A stretch of 43,963 nt of DNA from JBBRTJ01 sp038244535 (GTDB taxonomy: Bacteria; Actinomycetota; Acidimicrobiia; Acidimicrobiales; Ilumatobacteraceae), in contig JBBRTJ010000018.1 of NCBI GenBank assembly GCA_038244535.1, positions 1-43,963 of the forward strand. Reading direction: 5' to 3'. This document shows positions 31,339 to 38,867 of this stretch, in pieces. A program made the position numbers and the translations under genes. Under the pieces are notes generated by a model, which saw nothing but the letters and a program-made list of their open reading frames with translations, searched no databases and was not told the DNA's origin. Position 1 is the first letter of the stretch; every line of letters begins with the position of its first letter.

Positions 31339-31533
31339 ATGTCACGCTCCGATGCCTCCGAGCTCGCCTCGCTGGCATCCACCGTGGCCGAGGTCGAGTC
31401 CCGCGTCGCGGCGATCGCCGCGCAGTACGACGGCACCGATCACGAGGCCATCATCGCCGCGCTCTACGAGGCGGAGCGCCTTCTGCGCAGCGCCCAACGG
31501 GCAGTGGTGGCGGCCGGCCGAGCGGTCCCCTGA
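31339..31533 (+). CDS. Small helical protein divergent from hisD
   Basis: A 64-residue protein, MSRSDASELASLASTVAEVESR at the start and AERLLRSAQRAVVAAGRAV at the end. It is Ala/Glu-rich and should be nearly all helix, with a heptad-like pattern. I do not recognise a named family, but short helical genes like this in front of hisD look plausible as a real gene because the codon bias matches the region and the ATG sits 67 bases from the hisD start. CAGACT lies 6 bases before the ATG, a weak match to the leaderless -10 pattern. Confidence 0.6.
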   Translation: MSRSDASELASLASTVAEVESRVAAIAAQYDGTDHEAIIAALYEAERLLRSAQRAVVAAGRAVP

Positions 31534-31557
31534 CGTTCGAGCCGGGCTGCAAAAGCA

Positions 31558-31585
31558 GAGCGACGGCCCCGAAGGGCCGTCGCTC
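31558..31585 (-). terminator. Intrinsic terminator after nth
   Basis: A perfect 12-bp stem GAGCGACGGCCC/GGGCCGTCGCTC with a CGAA loop. On the minus strand it is followed by a CTTTT run, giving a good intrinsic terminator for the nth side; it lies 25 bases past the stop of the convergent small gene and could also serve that strand. Confidence 0.75.
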
Positions 31586-31623
31586 GCGGCGACACCAGGC
31601 GGCGGATCCCGGCGTCGCTCTCA

Positions 31624-31646
31624 AACCAGGTGGCGGGAACCTGGTT
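31624..31646 (+). terminator. Second hairpin in the convergent region
   Basis: AACCAGGT/ACCTGGTT is a perfect 8-bp inverted repeat with a 7-base loop. The bases that follow on the plus strand (TAGGGGTTCAACTTTACTCC) are unusually AT-rich for this genome. It may terminate plus-strand transcription or be part of a longer structured RNA. Confidence 0.4.
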
Positions 31647-31723
31647 AGGGGTTCAACTTTACTCCTGGGGTCGCGAAGTGCAAGCACCGACGCCAGTTCC
31701 TTGACAGGTCGCGCCCACCGCGG

Positions 31724-32380
31724 TCAGCGGGAGCGGGTCGGTACACGAGCCGACGGGCACAGATCAGCCAGGACGCACTCCTCGCACCGGGGCGTGCGGG
31801 CCAGGCACACCCGACGGCCGTGCAGGATTAATCGCAGGCTGAACCTGCCCCGCTCCTTGGCCGGGATCATGGCCCCGAGCTCGTGCTCGACCTTGACCGG
31901 ATCAGTCTCGGTGGTGAGGCCGAGGCGAAGGGCAAGGCGCCCGACATGGGTGTCCACAGGCAGCCCGGGGAGGTCGAAGGCGACGCTGCGCACCACGTTG
32001 GCGGTCTTGCGCCCAACGCCCGGCAGCGTGACCAGGTCCTCGAGGCTGGTCGGCACCTCGCCGTCGAAGCGGTTCACGAGACCGTCGGCCATGCCGAGCA
32101 GGCTCCTGGTCTTGGCCTGGTAGAAGCCGGTCGACCGGATGAGGTCCTCGACCTCACCCGGGTCGGCATCGGCAAGGGCCCGAGGGTTTCGAAAACGGGC
32201 GAACAGCGCGGGTGTCACCTGGTTCACCCGAGCGTCCGTGCACTGAGCCGACAGGATCGTGGCGGCCAGCAGCTCGAAGGGGTTGGTGTGATCCAGCTCG
32301 CAGATCGCCTCGGGGTACTCGTCGACCAACCGCTCGGCCACCTGGCGGGCTCGACCCTTCGGCGTCCGCGGCGTACCCAC
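31724..32380 (-). CDS. nth: Endonuclease III
   Basis: A 218-residue DNA glycosylase/AP lyase that removes oxidised pyrimidines. The helix-hairpin-helix LVTLPGVGRKTANVV contains the lyase Lys, VDTHVGRLALRLGL the catalytic Asp, and C-x6-C-x2-C-x5-C (CLARTPRCEECVLADLC) binds the 4Fe-4S cluster. The start is a GTG with TAGGGT exactly 6 bases upstream. It is divergent from mshD (51 bases between starts) and is followed by an intrinsic terminator. Confidence 0.95.
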   Translation of the reverse strand: MGTPRTPKGRARQVAERLVDEYPEAICELDHTNPFELLAATILSAQCTDARVNQVTPALFARFRNPRALADADPGEVEDLIRSTGFYQAKTRSLLGMADGLVNRFDGEVPTSLEDLVTLPGVGRKTANVVRSVAFDLPGLPVDTHVGRLALRLGLTTETDPVKVEHELGAMIPAKERGRFSLRLILHGRRVCLARTPRCEECVLADLCPSARVPTRSR

Positions 32381-32386
32381 CTCGGC

Positions 32387-32392
32387 ACCCTA
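32387..32392 (-). promoter_or_regulatory. -10 box of a leaderless promoter (nth)
   Basis: TAGGGT on the minus strand, 6 bases before the GTG of nth, with no Shine-Dalgarno sequence. Confidence 0.5.
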
Positions 32393-32419
32393 CCGGCGGC
32401 CTCTCTGGCGGCCCGCCGT

Positions 32420-32425
32420 TACCCT
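32420..32425 (+). promoter_or_regulatory. -10 box of a leaderless promoter (mshD)
   Basis: TACCCT on the plus strand, 6 bases before the GTG of mshD. It faces away from the nth box 27 bases to the left. Confidence 0.5.
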
Positions 32426-32431
32426 GGCCCC

Positions 32432-33328
32432 GTGCTCCTCGAGATCAAGCGCCAGATGGAGGCGCGTGACATTGCGTCCGTCACCGAGCTCCTCGATGCG
32501 TCAGAGCGCGCCGATGGTCACCAAGCGCTCGCCGATCATCAGTGGCTCGACCTCGTCGAAGGGGGCCGACAGGGCTTTGCCGGTCTCGTCGCCTGGGAGC
32601 GAGGCCATGCCCATCCCGTGGCGTACGCGCAGGTGTCGAGGGGCAACGAGTCGTGGGGCCTCGAGCTCGTCATCGACCCGCACCATCGTTACGAGGCCAG
32701 CACCATCGGGCCTGAGCTCATCACGGCTGCTCTGGACGTGGTGCGCTCCGAGGGCGGCGGCCACGTCCACTGGTGGGTCTTTGAGCCGACGCCGTTCCAC
32801 GAGCGCCTCGCCACCCAGGTCGGCCTGCACCCGGGGCGCATCCTGCTGCAGATGCGACGCCCGCTGCCCGTGGACCGGCCCTACACGTTGGCCACGAGAT
32901 CGTTCGTCGTGGGCCAGGACGAACAGGCCTGGCTCGAGGTCAACAACCGTGCGTTCGCCGGCCACCCCGAGCAGGGCGGCTGGACGCTCGAGACGCTGCT
33001 GCTGCGCGAGAAGGAGCCTTGGTTCGACCCGCAGGGCTTCCTGCTCGCCGAGGAGGACGGCGTCCTGCTCGGGTCGTGCTGGACCAAGGTGCACGACGCC
33101 CGAGAGCCGGTGCTGGGCGAGATCTACGTGATCGGCGTGGACCCCGGCGCTCACGGGCGGGGCCTCGGCAAGGCGCTGACGCTGGCCGGCCTCGACTCGC
33201 TCCACCGCCGCGGCGTGGGCGTCGGCATGCTCTACGTCGACGCCGGCAACGACGCCGCGCTCGGCCTCTACCGGAACTTGGGGTTCACCGAGCACCGCCG
33301 CGATCGCGCCTTCGTCGGCGACGTCTGA
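32432..33328 (+). CDS. mshD: Mycothiol synthase (two-domain GNAT acetyltransferase)
   Basis: A 298-residue protein with two GNAT domains. MshD acetylates Cys-GlcN-Ins, the last step of mycothiol synthesis. The C-terminal, active domain carries the acetyl-CoA loop in GEIYVIGVDPGAHGRGLGKALTLAGL and MLYVDAGNDAALGLYRNLGF, a very close match to MshD; the N-terminal domain is degenerate, as in the family. The start is GTG with a -10 box 6 bases upstream; the frame further upstream runs through nth and is shadow. Mycothiol is restricted to actinobacteria, which supports the host assignment. Confidence 0.9.
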   Translation: MLLEIKRQMEARDIASVTELLDASERADGHQALADHQWLDLVEGGRQGFAGLVAWERGHAHPVAYAQVSRGNESWGLELVIDPHHRYEASTIGPELITAALDVVRSEGGGHVHWWVFEPTPFHERLATQVGLHPGRILLQMRRPLPVDRPYTLATRSFVVGQDEQAWLEVNNRAFAGHPEQGGWTLETLLLREKEPWFDPQGFLLAEEDGVLLGSCWTKVHDAREPVLGEIYVIGVDPGAHGRGLGKALTLAGLDSLHRRGVGVGMLYVDAGNDAALGLYRNLGFTEHRRDRAFVGDV

Positions 33329-33361
33329 CCGGGCCTGGCCCGTCGGGGCCCCCGCATCACG

Positions 33362-34057
33362 TCAGACGGCGACGCCCACCAGACGCCCGATCGCCGCGCT
33401 GACGAACAGCGCGACCGCGCCGCCGACCAACACCCGGGCCACTGGTCGCCGCCACGGTGCGCCGCCGAGACGGGCCCCTACAAAACCGAGCAGCCCGAGG
33501 CCGATGAGGGTGACGAGCACCCCGATCGTGATGCGCCACGACGACGGCACGGCGGCCACGACAAGCACCGGTGGGAGCGCTCCGACGACGAAGGCCACCG
33601 CTGACGTGACCGCAGCCTGGCGAGGGTTGGCGAGCATGTTCGGGTCGAGCCCCAGCTCGTCACGGGCGTGGGTCGTCAGCGCGTCGGTGGCCGTGAGCTG
33701 ACGAGCGACCTCGTGGGCCAGCGCGGCATCAAGACCTCGGCGCCGGTAGATCGCGGTCAGCTCGGCCAGCTCGGCCTCAGGCTCGTCGGCCAGCTCATGG
33801 TGTTCGCGATGGAGGTCGGCCCGCTCGGCATCGAGCTGGCTGCTCACCGACGAGTACTCGCCAACGGCCATCGACAGCGCGCCGGCGACCAGCGCGGCAA
33901 CGCCGGCGGTGATCAGTGCCGAGCGGCTCACATCCGCGGCGGCGATGCCGATGAGGATCGCCGCGGTGGACAGCAGACCGTCGTTGGCGCCGAGGACGCC
34001 GGCGCGAAGCGGCCCCGAGAAGACTGACCGGTGCCGCTCGGTGATCGGACCTCCCAT
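33362..34057 (-). CDS. VIT1/CCC1-family membrane protein
   Basis: A 231-residue membrane protein of the VIT1/CCC1 (vacuolar iron transporter-like) family. LRAGVLGANDGLLSTAAILIG is the family TM1, and GALSMAVGEYSSVSSQ is the conserved TM2 block with the metal-path residues. A long acidic cytoplasmic segment (about 78-145, Glu/His-rich) follows, then TM3-TM5. It presumably moves Fe2+ or Mn2+ out of the cytoplasm. The ATG at 34057 is chosen because TAGGGT stands 7 bases before it; a GTG three codons upstream overlaps that box and is less likely. It converges with mshD. Confidence 0.88.
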   Translation of the reverse strand: MGGPITERHRSVFSGPLRAGVLGANDGLLSTAAILIGIAAADVSRSALITAGVAALVAGALSMAVGEYSSVSSQLDAERADLHREHHELADEPEAELAELTAIYRRRGLDAALAHEVARQLTATDALTTHARDELGLDPNMLANPRQAAVTSAVAFVVGALPPVLVVAAVPSSWRITIGVLVTLIGLGLLGFVGARLGGAPWRRPVARVLVGGAVALFVSAAIGRLVGVAV

Positions 34058-34064
34058 GCCCTCC

Positions 34065-34070
34065 ACCCTA
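34065..34070 (-). promoter_or_regulatory. -10 box of a leaderless promoter (VIT-family gene)
   Basis: TAGGGT on the minus strand, 7 bases before the ATG at 34057. It decides the start in favour of this ATG. Confidence 0.5.
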
Positions 34071-34130
34071 ATGGGCGCCGGTTGCGGGCCCCGGGTGCGA
34101 ACGCTGACAAGGCCGTGCTAGGCAGAGCCG

Positions 34131-35945
34131 ATGTCAAGGACGACCGAGATCGACCTGCCCCGCTGGGACGTGAGCGGCCTCTACCCCTCTCCGGCCTCCC
34201 GTGAGTTCGTCGCCGCCCACGAGCTGCTCGGCGCCGACGTCACGAGGTTGACCGCGCTCTTCGACCAGTACGACGTGCGCGGGGGTGAGGCCCGCACGCC
34301 GACCGAGGCGGACCTCGCCGAGTTTGACGACGTGACCACGCAGTACAACGTGGTCAGCGCCGCCGTCGATCGGATCGGTGCCTACGTGTACGCCTTCGTG
34401 TCGACCGACAGCCGCAACGACGCCGCTCAAGGGCTGGCGTCGCAGCTCGACAAGCTCAACGCTGCGCTCGGGCAGCTCTCGACGCGCTACCGGGCCTGGG
34501 TCGCCATGTTCGGCGCCGAGCGCCTCGTGGCCGGCAGCGTCGTGGCAGCCGATCACGCCTACCCCCTTGACGTTGCCGCGCACGCGGCGACCCACCAGAT
34601 GGACGAGGGCGAGGAGAGCCTCTACGCCGACCTGCACCTCACGGGCTCGAGCGCGTGGTACCGGCTGCACGGCGACATGACGAGCCAGCTCGAGGCCGAC
34701 GTCCTGCTTCCCGACGGCACGACCGCGCACCTCCCGGTGACGGCGATCCGGGCGCTCGCCACCGACCCGGATCCCGCCACTCGTGAAGCGGCCTACCGGG
34801 CCGAGGTGACGGCGTGGGAGACCATCGCGGTTCCCCTTGCGGCGGCGTTGAACGCCATCAAGGGCGAGGCGCTGACCGTCAACACCCGCCGACGCTGGAG
34901 CGACCCCCTCGAGCCGATGCTCCACCACAACCACGTCGACCGGCCCACGCTCGACGCCATGACGGCGGCGGTCGTGGCGGCGCTGCCGGACTTCCGCCGC
35001 TACCTGCACACCAAGGCCCGTCTGCACGGCTACGACGGTGGCCTGCGCTGGTGGGACCTGGCCGCGCCGCTCCCCCAGGCCGGTCACGAGCTGAGCTGGG
35101 ACGAGGGCTGCGCCCGCGTCCTCACCACCTTTTCGAGCTACTCCGACGACCTCGGCTCGATGGCCGACCGAGCGATGCAAGAGCGCTGGATCGACGTCGC
35201 TCCTCGGGCCGGCAAGCGCGGCGGAGCGTTTTGCATGTCGTTCTTCGATGATCGATCGCTCGTGCTGCTCAACTGGGACGGCTCGCTCGACGGCGTGCAG
35301 ACACTGGCCCACGAGCTCGGCCACGCCTACCACAACGTCCAGCTCTCGATGCGCACGCCGCTGCAGAAGCAGGTGCCGATGGCGCTCGCCGAGACGGCGA
35401 GCATCTTCTGCGAGACCCTGTCGATGGACCACAACCTGGCCGCCGCGACCGGCACCGAGCGGCTGGGGCTGCTCGACATCGACCTGCAGAGCGCCTGCGC
35501 CGTCGTGGTCGACATCCACAGCCGGTTCCTGTTCGAGACCGAGGTGTTCCGGCGGCGCGCCGAACGGCCGCTGTCGGTGACCGAGCTGTGCGAGGCCATG
35601 ACCGCCGCGCAGCGCCAGGCCTATGGCGACGGCCTCGACGAGGCATCCCTGCACCCGTACATGTGGGCGGTCAAGGGGCACTACTACAGCACCCACTACT
35701 ACAACTGGCCCTACACCTACGGGCTGCTGTTCGGGCTCGGCCTGTTCGCCCGCTACCAGGACGATCCCGAGCGCTTCCGCATGGGCTACGACGACCTGCT
35801 GTCGGCGTGCGGCATGGCATCGGCGGCCGACCTCGGCGCCCGCTTCGGCATCGACGTCCGCTCGGCCGACTTCTGGACGGCCAGCCTTGACGTGCTCCGG
35901 GGCCGGATCGACGAGTTCGAACGGCTGGCCGCCGAGCACCTCTAG
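34131..35945 (+). CDS. pepF: M3-family oligoendopeptidase
   Basis: A 604-residue cytoplasmic zinc metallopeptidase of the M3B (PepF) group, which cuts short peptides. The zinc motif is His394-E-L-G-His398 in LAHELGHAYHNVQL, with the third-ligand Glu in AETASIFCETL. GGAFCMSF upstream and YSTHYYNWPYTYG near the end are typical of PepF. Length is normal. TAGGCA lies 6 bases before the ATG, a near match to the leaderless pattern, and no Shine-Dalgarno is seen. Confidence 0.94.
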   Translation: MSRTTEIDLPRWDVSGLYPSPASREFVAAHELLGADVTRLTALFDQYDVRGGEARTPTEADLAEFDDVTTQYNVVSAAVDRIGAYVYAFVSTDSRNDAAQGLASQLDKLNAALGQLSTRYRAWVAMFGAERLVAGSVVAADHAYPLDVAAHAATHQMDEGEESLYADLHLTGSSAWYRLHGDMTSQLEADVLLPDGTTAHLPVTAIRALATDPDPATREAAYRAEVTAWETIAVPLAAALNAIKGEALTVNTRRRWSDPLEPMLHHNHVDRPTLDAMTAAVVAALPDFRRYLHTKARLHGYDGGLRWWDLAAPLPQAGHELSWDEGCARVLTTFSSYSDDLGSMADRAMQERWIDVAPRAGKRGGAFCMSFFDDRSLVLLNWDGSLDGVQTLAHELGHAYHNVQLSMRTPLQKQVPMALAETASIFCETLSMDHNLAAATGTERLGLLDIDLQSACAVVVDIHSRFLFETEVFRRRAERPLSVTELCEAMTAAQRQAYGDGLDEASLHPYMWAVKGHYYSTHYYNWPYTYGLLFGLGLFARYQDDPERFRMGYDDLLSACGMASAADLGARFGIDVRSADFWTASLDVLRGRIDEFERLAAEHL

Positions 35946-36049
35946 AACCCCTGGCCCCCGGCGCCACGGGCAGCTTGTGCGGCGAATGCGGCTGGGTGCC
36001 GCTTCCAGCGCACGAGTTGCCCGTGGGAGCCCCGGACGACGTTGGCACC

Positions 36050-36478
36050 GTGACGGGAGGTCCGTCCCCGCCTCGGGTCACGATCGTGCCGGCAAACCAG
36101 GCGACGTGGCAGGACCTGGAGGCGATCTTCGGCACGGCCGACCACCCGTGCCACTGCCAGTGCCAACGGCTCAAGGTCACCGGCTGGCGGTGGCGTGACA
36201 CCAGCCTGGACGAACGGCTGGCCATGCACCGCACCGGCACGGCGTGCGGGAACCCGGACGCCACGCACACCACTGGCCTCATCGCCTACATGGACGATGA
36301 GCCGGTCGGCTGGGTCGCGGTCGAGCCGCGCACCGCGTACCCGAAGCTGCGCACCCTGCGCGTGCCATGGACCGGGCGCCACGAAGACAACGACGACGAC
36401 GGGTTCACCGAGGTGAGTGCCCCCACCAAGCGCCACCGGGTCGTGCGAATCGACTTCGACGACCCGAGCCGTCGATAG
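36050..36478 (+). CDS. GNAT acetyltransferase apparently missing its acetyl-CoA-binding core
   Basis: The 142-residue product begins like a known actinobacterial GNAT group (ATWQDLEAIFG, CHCQCQRLK, GLIAYMDDEPVGWVAVEPR, LRVPWTGRHEDNDDD). It then jumps directly to what is normally the very C-terminus of such proteins (GFTEVSAPTKRHRVVRIDF). The roughly 65-75 residues between, which hold strand 4, the R/Q-x-x-G-x-G/A acetyl-CoA loop and helix 3, are absent, with the frame intact. That is what an in-frame deletion would leave, and the product should not bind acetyl-CoA. The start is uncertain: GTG at 36050 is used, but the frame is open back to a TTG at 35975. It lies between pepF and rlmN. Confidence 0.6.
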   Translation: MTGGPSPPRVTIVPANQATWQDLEAIFGTADHPCHCQCQRLKVTGWRWRDTSLDERLAMHRTGTACGNPDATHTTGLIAYMDDEPVGWVAVEPRTAYPKLRTLRVPWTGRHEDNDDDGFTEVSAPTKRHRVVRIDFDDPSRR

Positions 36479-36481
36479 CCT
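36476..36481 (+). promoter_or_regulatory. -10 box of a leaderless promoter (rlmN)
   Basis: TAGCCT, 6 bases before the GTG of rlmN. It overlaps the stop codon of the preceding GNAT gene. Confidence 0.5.
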
Positions 36482-36487
36482 CTCCGG

Positions 36488-37531
36488 GTGACCACCCGCT
36501 ACGAGCCTGATCGTGACGCGCTCGCTGCGCTGCTCCCCGGGCAACCCCGGTACCGCGTCGACCAGGTGTGGGACGGGTTGTACCGCCAGCTCACCGACCT
36601 CGACGAGCTGACCACGGTGCCCAAGGCGCTACGCGCCGAACTGGGCGCCGCGCTGCCGCTTGCCCTCGAGCTGCTCGACGAGCAGATGAGCGATGGTGGC
36701 GACACCGTGAAGCTGCTGTGGGGCCTCGATGGCGGCGCCCGCATCGAGACGGTGCTGATGCTGTACCCGGACCGCGCCACGGTGTGCGTGTCGAGCCAGG
36801 CCGGCTGCGCCATGGCCTGCGGCTTCTGCGCCACCGGCCAGGCCGGCTTCGAGCGCCACCTCACCACCGGTGAGATCGTCGAGCAGGTCGTGCGCGCCTC
36901 ACAACGGGCCAAGGCCCTCGGCCGGCGGGTGTCGAACATCGTGTTCATGGGCATGGGGGAGCCGTTCGCCAACGAAGAGCGCACCTGGGCATCAGTCGAG
37001 CGCTTCCACGACGCCCTCGGCCTGTCGGCCCGCCACATCACGATCTCGACCGTCGGCATCGTGCCCGGCATCCTGCGCCTCGCCACGCGGCCGCTGCCGG
37101 TCAACCTTGCGGTGTCGCTGCACGCCGCCAACGACGGCCTTCGCGACCGGCTGGTGCCCATCAACAAGCGCTACCCGCTGGCGCAGCTCGAAGACGCCTG
37201 CCACACCTACGTCGCGGCCCGGCATCGGCGCCTGTCGTTCGAGTGGGCGCTGATCGATGGGGTCAACGACCGGCCGATGGACGCCATCGAGCTGGCCGTC
37301 ATCTGCCGGCGCCTGCACGCCCACGTCAACCTGATCCCGCTCAACCCGACACCTGGCTACCTCGCCAAAGGCACCCCCGCCGCGGGCGTTCGGGCCTTTC
37401 GCGACCGGCTCGAGTACGAGGGCGTGAACGCCACCATCCGGCGCAACCGGGGCACCGACATCGCCGCGGCCTGCGGCCAGCTCGCCGCCGGCCACCCGGT
37501 CGTCCTGCGAGGTCGGTCAGCGGCTCACTGA
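36488..37531 (+). CDS. rlmN: Dual-specificity RNA methyltransferase RlmN
   Basis: A 347-residue radical SAM enzyme that methylates C2 of A2503 in 23S rRNA, and usually A37 of some tRNAs. The cluster motif is Cys107-x3-Cys111-x2-Cys114 in GCAMACGFCATGQAGF. The resolving Cys329 lies in IAAACGQLA near the end, and FMGMGEP, LAVSLHA and LIPLNP are conserved blocks. The start is GTG with a -10 box just upstream. It converges with the DUF6285 gene. Confidence 0.95.
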   Translation: MTTRYEPDRDALAALLPGQPRYRVDQVWDGLYRQLTDLDELTTVPKALRAELGAALPLALELLDEQMSDGGDTVKLLWGLDGGARIETVLMLYPDRATVCVSSQAGCAMACGFCATGQAGFERHLTTGEIVEQVVRASQRAKALGRRVSNIVFMGMGEPFANEERTWASVERFHDALGLSARHITISTVGIVPGILRLATRPLPVNLAVSLHAANDGLRDRLVPINKRYPLAQLEDACHTYVAARHRRLSFEWALIDGVNDRPMDAIELAVICRRLHAHVNLIPLNPTPGYLAKGTPAAGVRAFRDRLEYEGVNATIRRNRGTDIAAACGQLAAGHPVVLRGRSAAH

Positions 37532-37550
37532 AGCCTCACCGCGGCGCGAG

Positions 37551-37898
37551 TCACTCGTTGTCGACGTACTTGGGGTTGGCCACGAGAAGCTTGTCGCGCA
37601 CGCTCGCTGCGACCACGGCGCGGACCTCGTCGTAGCGGTCGTCGAGGGCACCGCTGCGGATGGCGGCGGCCAGACCGGCATCGTCGGCGAACCCCAGCGA
37701 GGCGAGGCGGGCCTCGTGGTCGGCGGCCTGCTGTGGTCCGAGGGCGAGCTCACGCTCGACCATGGCGAGCACGTTGACGGCCACGCGGGCATGGAACTGG
37801 AGGCGGCCGGTGGTCGCGGCCATCACATCGCCTTCGAGCCACTCGCGCACGGCCTCGATGAGCTGGGCAGCAGTGGGAACGTCGTGCGGTTCGGTCAT
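37551..37898 (-). CDS. DUF6285 protein
   Basis: A 115-residue soluble protein of the DUF6285 type: MTEPHDVPTAAQLIEAVREWLE, then FHARVAVNVLAMVEREL, and a C-terminal LVANPKYVDNE. These small helical proteins are usually encoded next to an APH-like phosphotransferase, as here, often in fatty acid or aromatic acid degradation clusters; the function is unknown. The start ATG overlaps the upstream gene's stop (ATGA), so the pair is co-translated. The frame beyond the ATG is shadow. Confidence 0.82.
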   Translation of the reverse strand: MTEPHDVPTAAQLIEAVREWLEGDVMAATTGRLQFHARVAVNVLAMVERELALGPQQAADHEARLASLGFADDAGLAAAIRSGALDDRYDEVRAVVAASVRDKLLVANPKYVDNE

Positions 37899-38854
37899 CG
37901 CGAGGCTCCGCCCGGCAGCAGCAGCAACAGGTCGTGCTCGTTCTCGCACACCCGCCGGCCGATGGCGGCCAGCTCGTGCGATCGGGCTGCTCCGGTCAGG
38001 TGCGAGTTGGCCTGCAGGATGCACATGATCCCCCACTTGAGCGTGCCGAGCGTCTCCCACCAGCGCACGACCTCGGGGTCGACGGTGGTGCCCGAGGCCT
38101 CGCCGTAGGCGTCGAACAGGTCGTGGTAGGCGCCGACCCCGGCGACGGGGAGCGGCGACCCGAACCGCCACGCCTTGACGCACAGCCAGCCCAGGTCCTC
38201 CATCGGGTCGCTCAGGTGGATCAGCTCCCAGTCGATCACCGCGCCCAGCCCAGAGGGGCCAACGATGATGTTGCCCATCCGGAAGTCGCCGTGGACCATG
38301 CACGTGCGGGTCCGGGGTGGTCGGTTGGCCTCGAGCCATCGGAAGCCGAGCTCGAACGCGGGGTGGGGCTGGCCGAGCTCGTCGAGCACGTCGCGGTAGC
38401 GCTGGACCTGGTCCTGCTCCTCGAGTCCCGTCACCAGCGTGGCGTCGATCGTGTGCAAGCGGGCCAGTGCCGCGCCGAGCTGAGCAGCAAGCACCGGCCG
38501 AGCGTCGGCGTACTCGGCGTCGCGCAGGATCTTGCGAGCGATGGTCTCGCCGGCGACGCGCTGGACGACCATGAACGGCGCGCCGAGCTGCTCGCCGGTA
38601 CCCGACGCGGCCACGACCTCGGCGGTCGGGACACCAGCGCCATGTGCGACCCGCACCGCGGTGGCCTCCATTCCCATGTCACGATCGCTGCCCGAGCGCT
38701 GGCGCTGCAAGATCAGCTCGCGCCGGCCCAGAACGTCGACGGCGTCGAAGGCCCACGTCTCTCGTGATGCCCCACCCGACAGGCGTGTGAGCCCCAGGAT
38801 CTCGGCGCCCCCGAGCACCGCGGAGAGCTGTTCGGCGAGCTGGTCTGGTCCCAT
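37895..38854 (-). CDS. APH-family phosphotransferase (ACAD10-like)
   Basis: A 319-residue protein kinase-fold phosphotransferase. MVHGDFRMGNIIV is the catalytic loop with the Asp base, and VIDWELIHLSDP holds the metal-binding Asp (the DFE-equivalent). LSGGASRETWAFD is the nucleotide-loop region, and FMVVQRVAGET the hinge. The closest kind is the group found with acyl-CoA dehydrogenases (ACAD10 type), which may phosphorylate 4-hydroxy acids; an antibiotic-resistance role is unlikely. The start ATG has TAGCGT 10 bases upstream. It forms an operon with the DUF6285 gene. Confidence 0.86.
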   Translation of the reverse strand: MGPDQLAEQLSAVLGGAEILGLTRLSGGASRETWAFDAVDVLGRRELILQRQRSGSDRDMGMEATAVRVAHGAGVPTAEVVAASGTGEQLGAPFMVVQRVAGETIARKILRDAEYADARPVLAAQLGAALARLHTIDATLVTGLEEQDQVQRYRDVLDELGQPHPAFELGFRWLEANRPPRTRTCMVHGDFRMGNIIVGPSGLGAVIDWELIHLSDPMEDLGWLCVKAWRFGSPLPVAGVGAYHDLFDAYGEASGTTVDPEVVRWWETLGTLKWGIMCILQANSHLTGAARSHELAAIGRRVCENEHDLLLLLPGGASR

Positions 38855-38867
38855 TCGGGAGCGGACG

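Noticed and set aside
31534..31723. tRNA or tmRNA in the structured gap
   Set aside because: No acceptor stem pairing with a T arm could be built on either strand.
35975..36049. Zinc-ribbon domain at the start of the GNAT gene
   Set aside because: Only one CxxC is present, the start would be TTG without a ribosome site or -10 box, and the family begins later. Kept as a note in the GNAT entry.
36390..36440. Frameshift inside the GNAT gene
   Set aside because: Both flanking parts are in the same frame and I see no continuation of the missing core in other frames, so a deletion explains it better.
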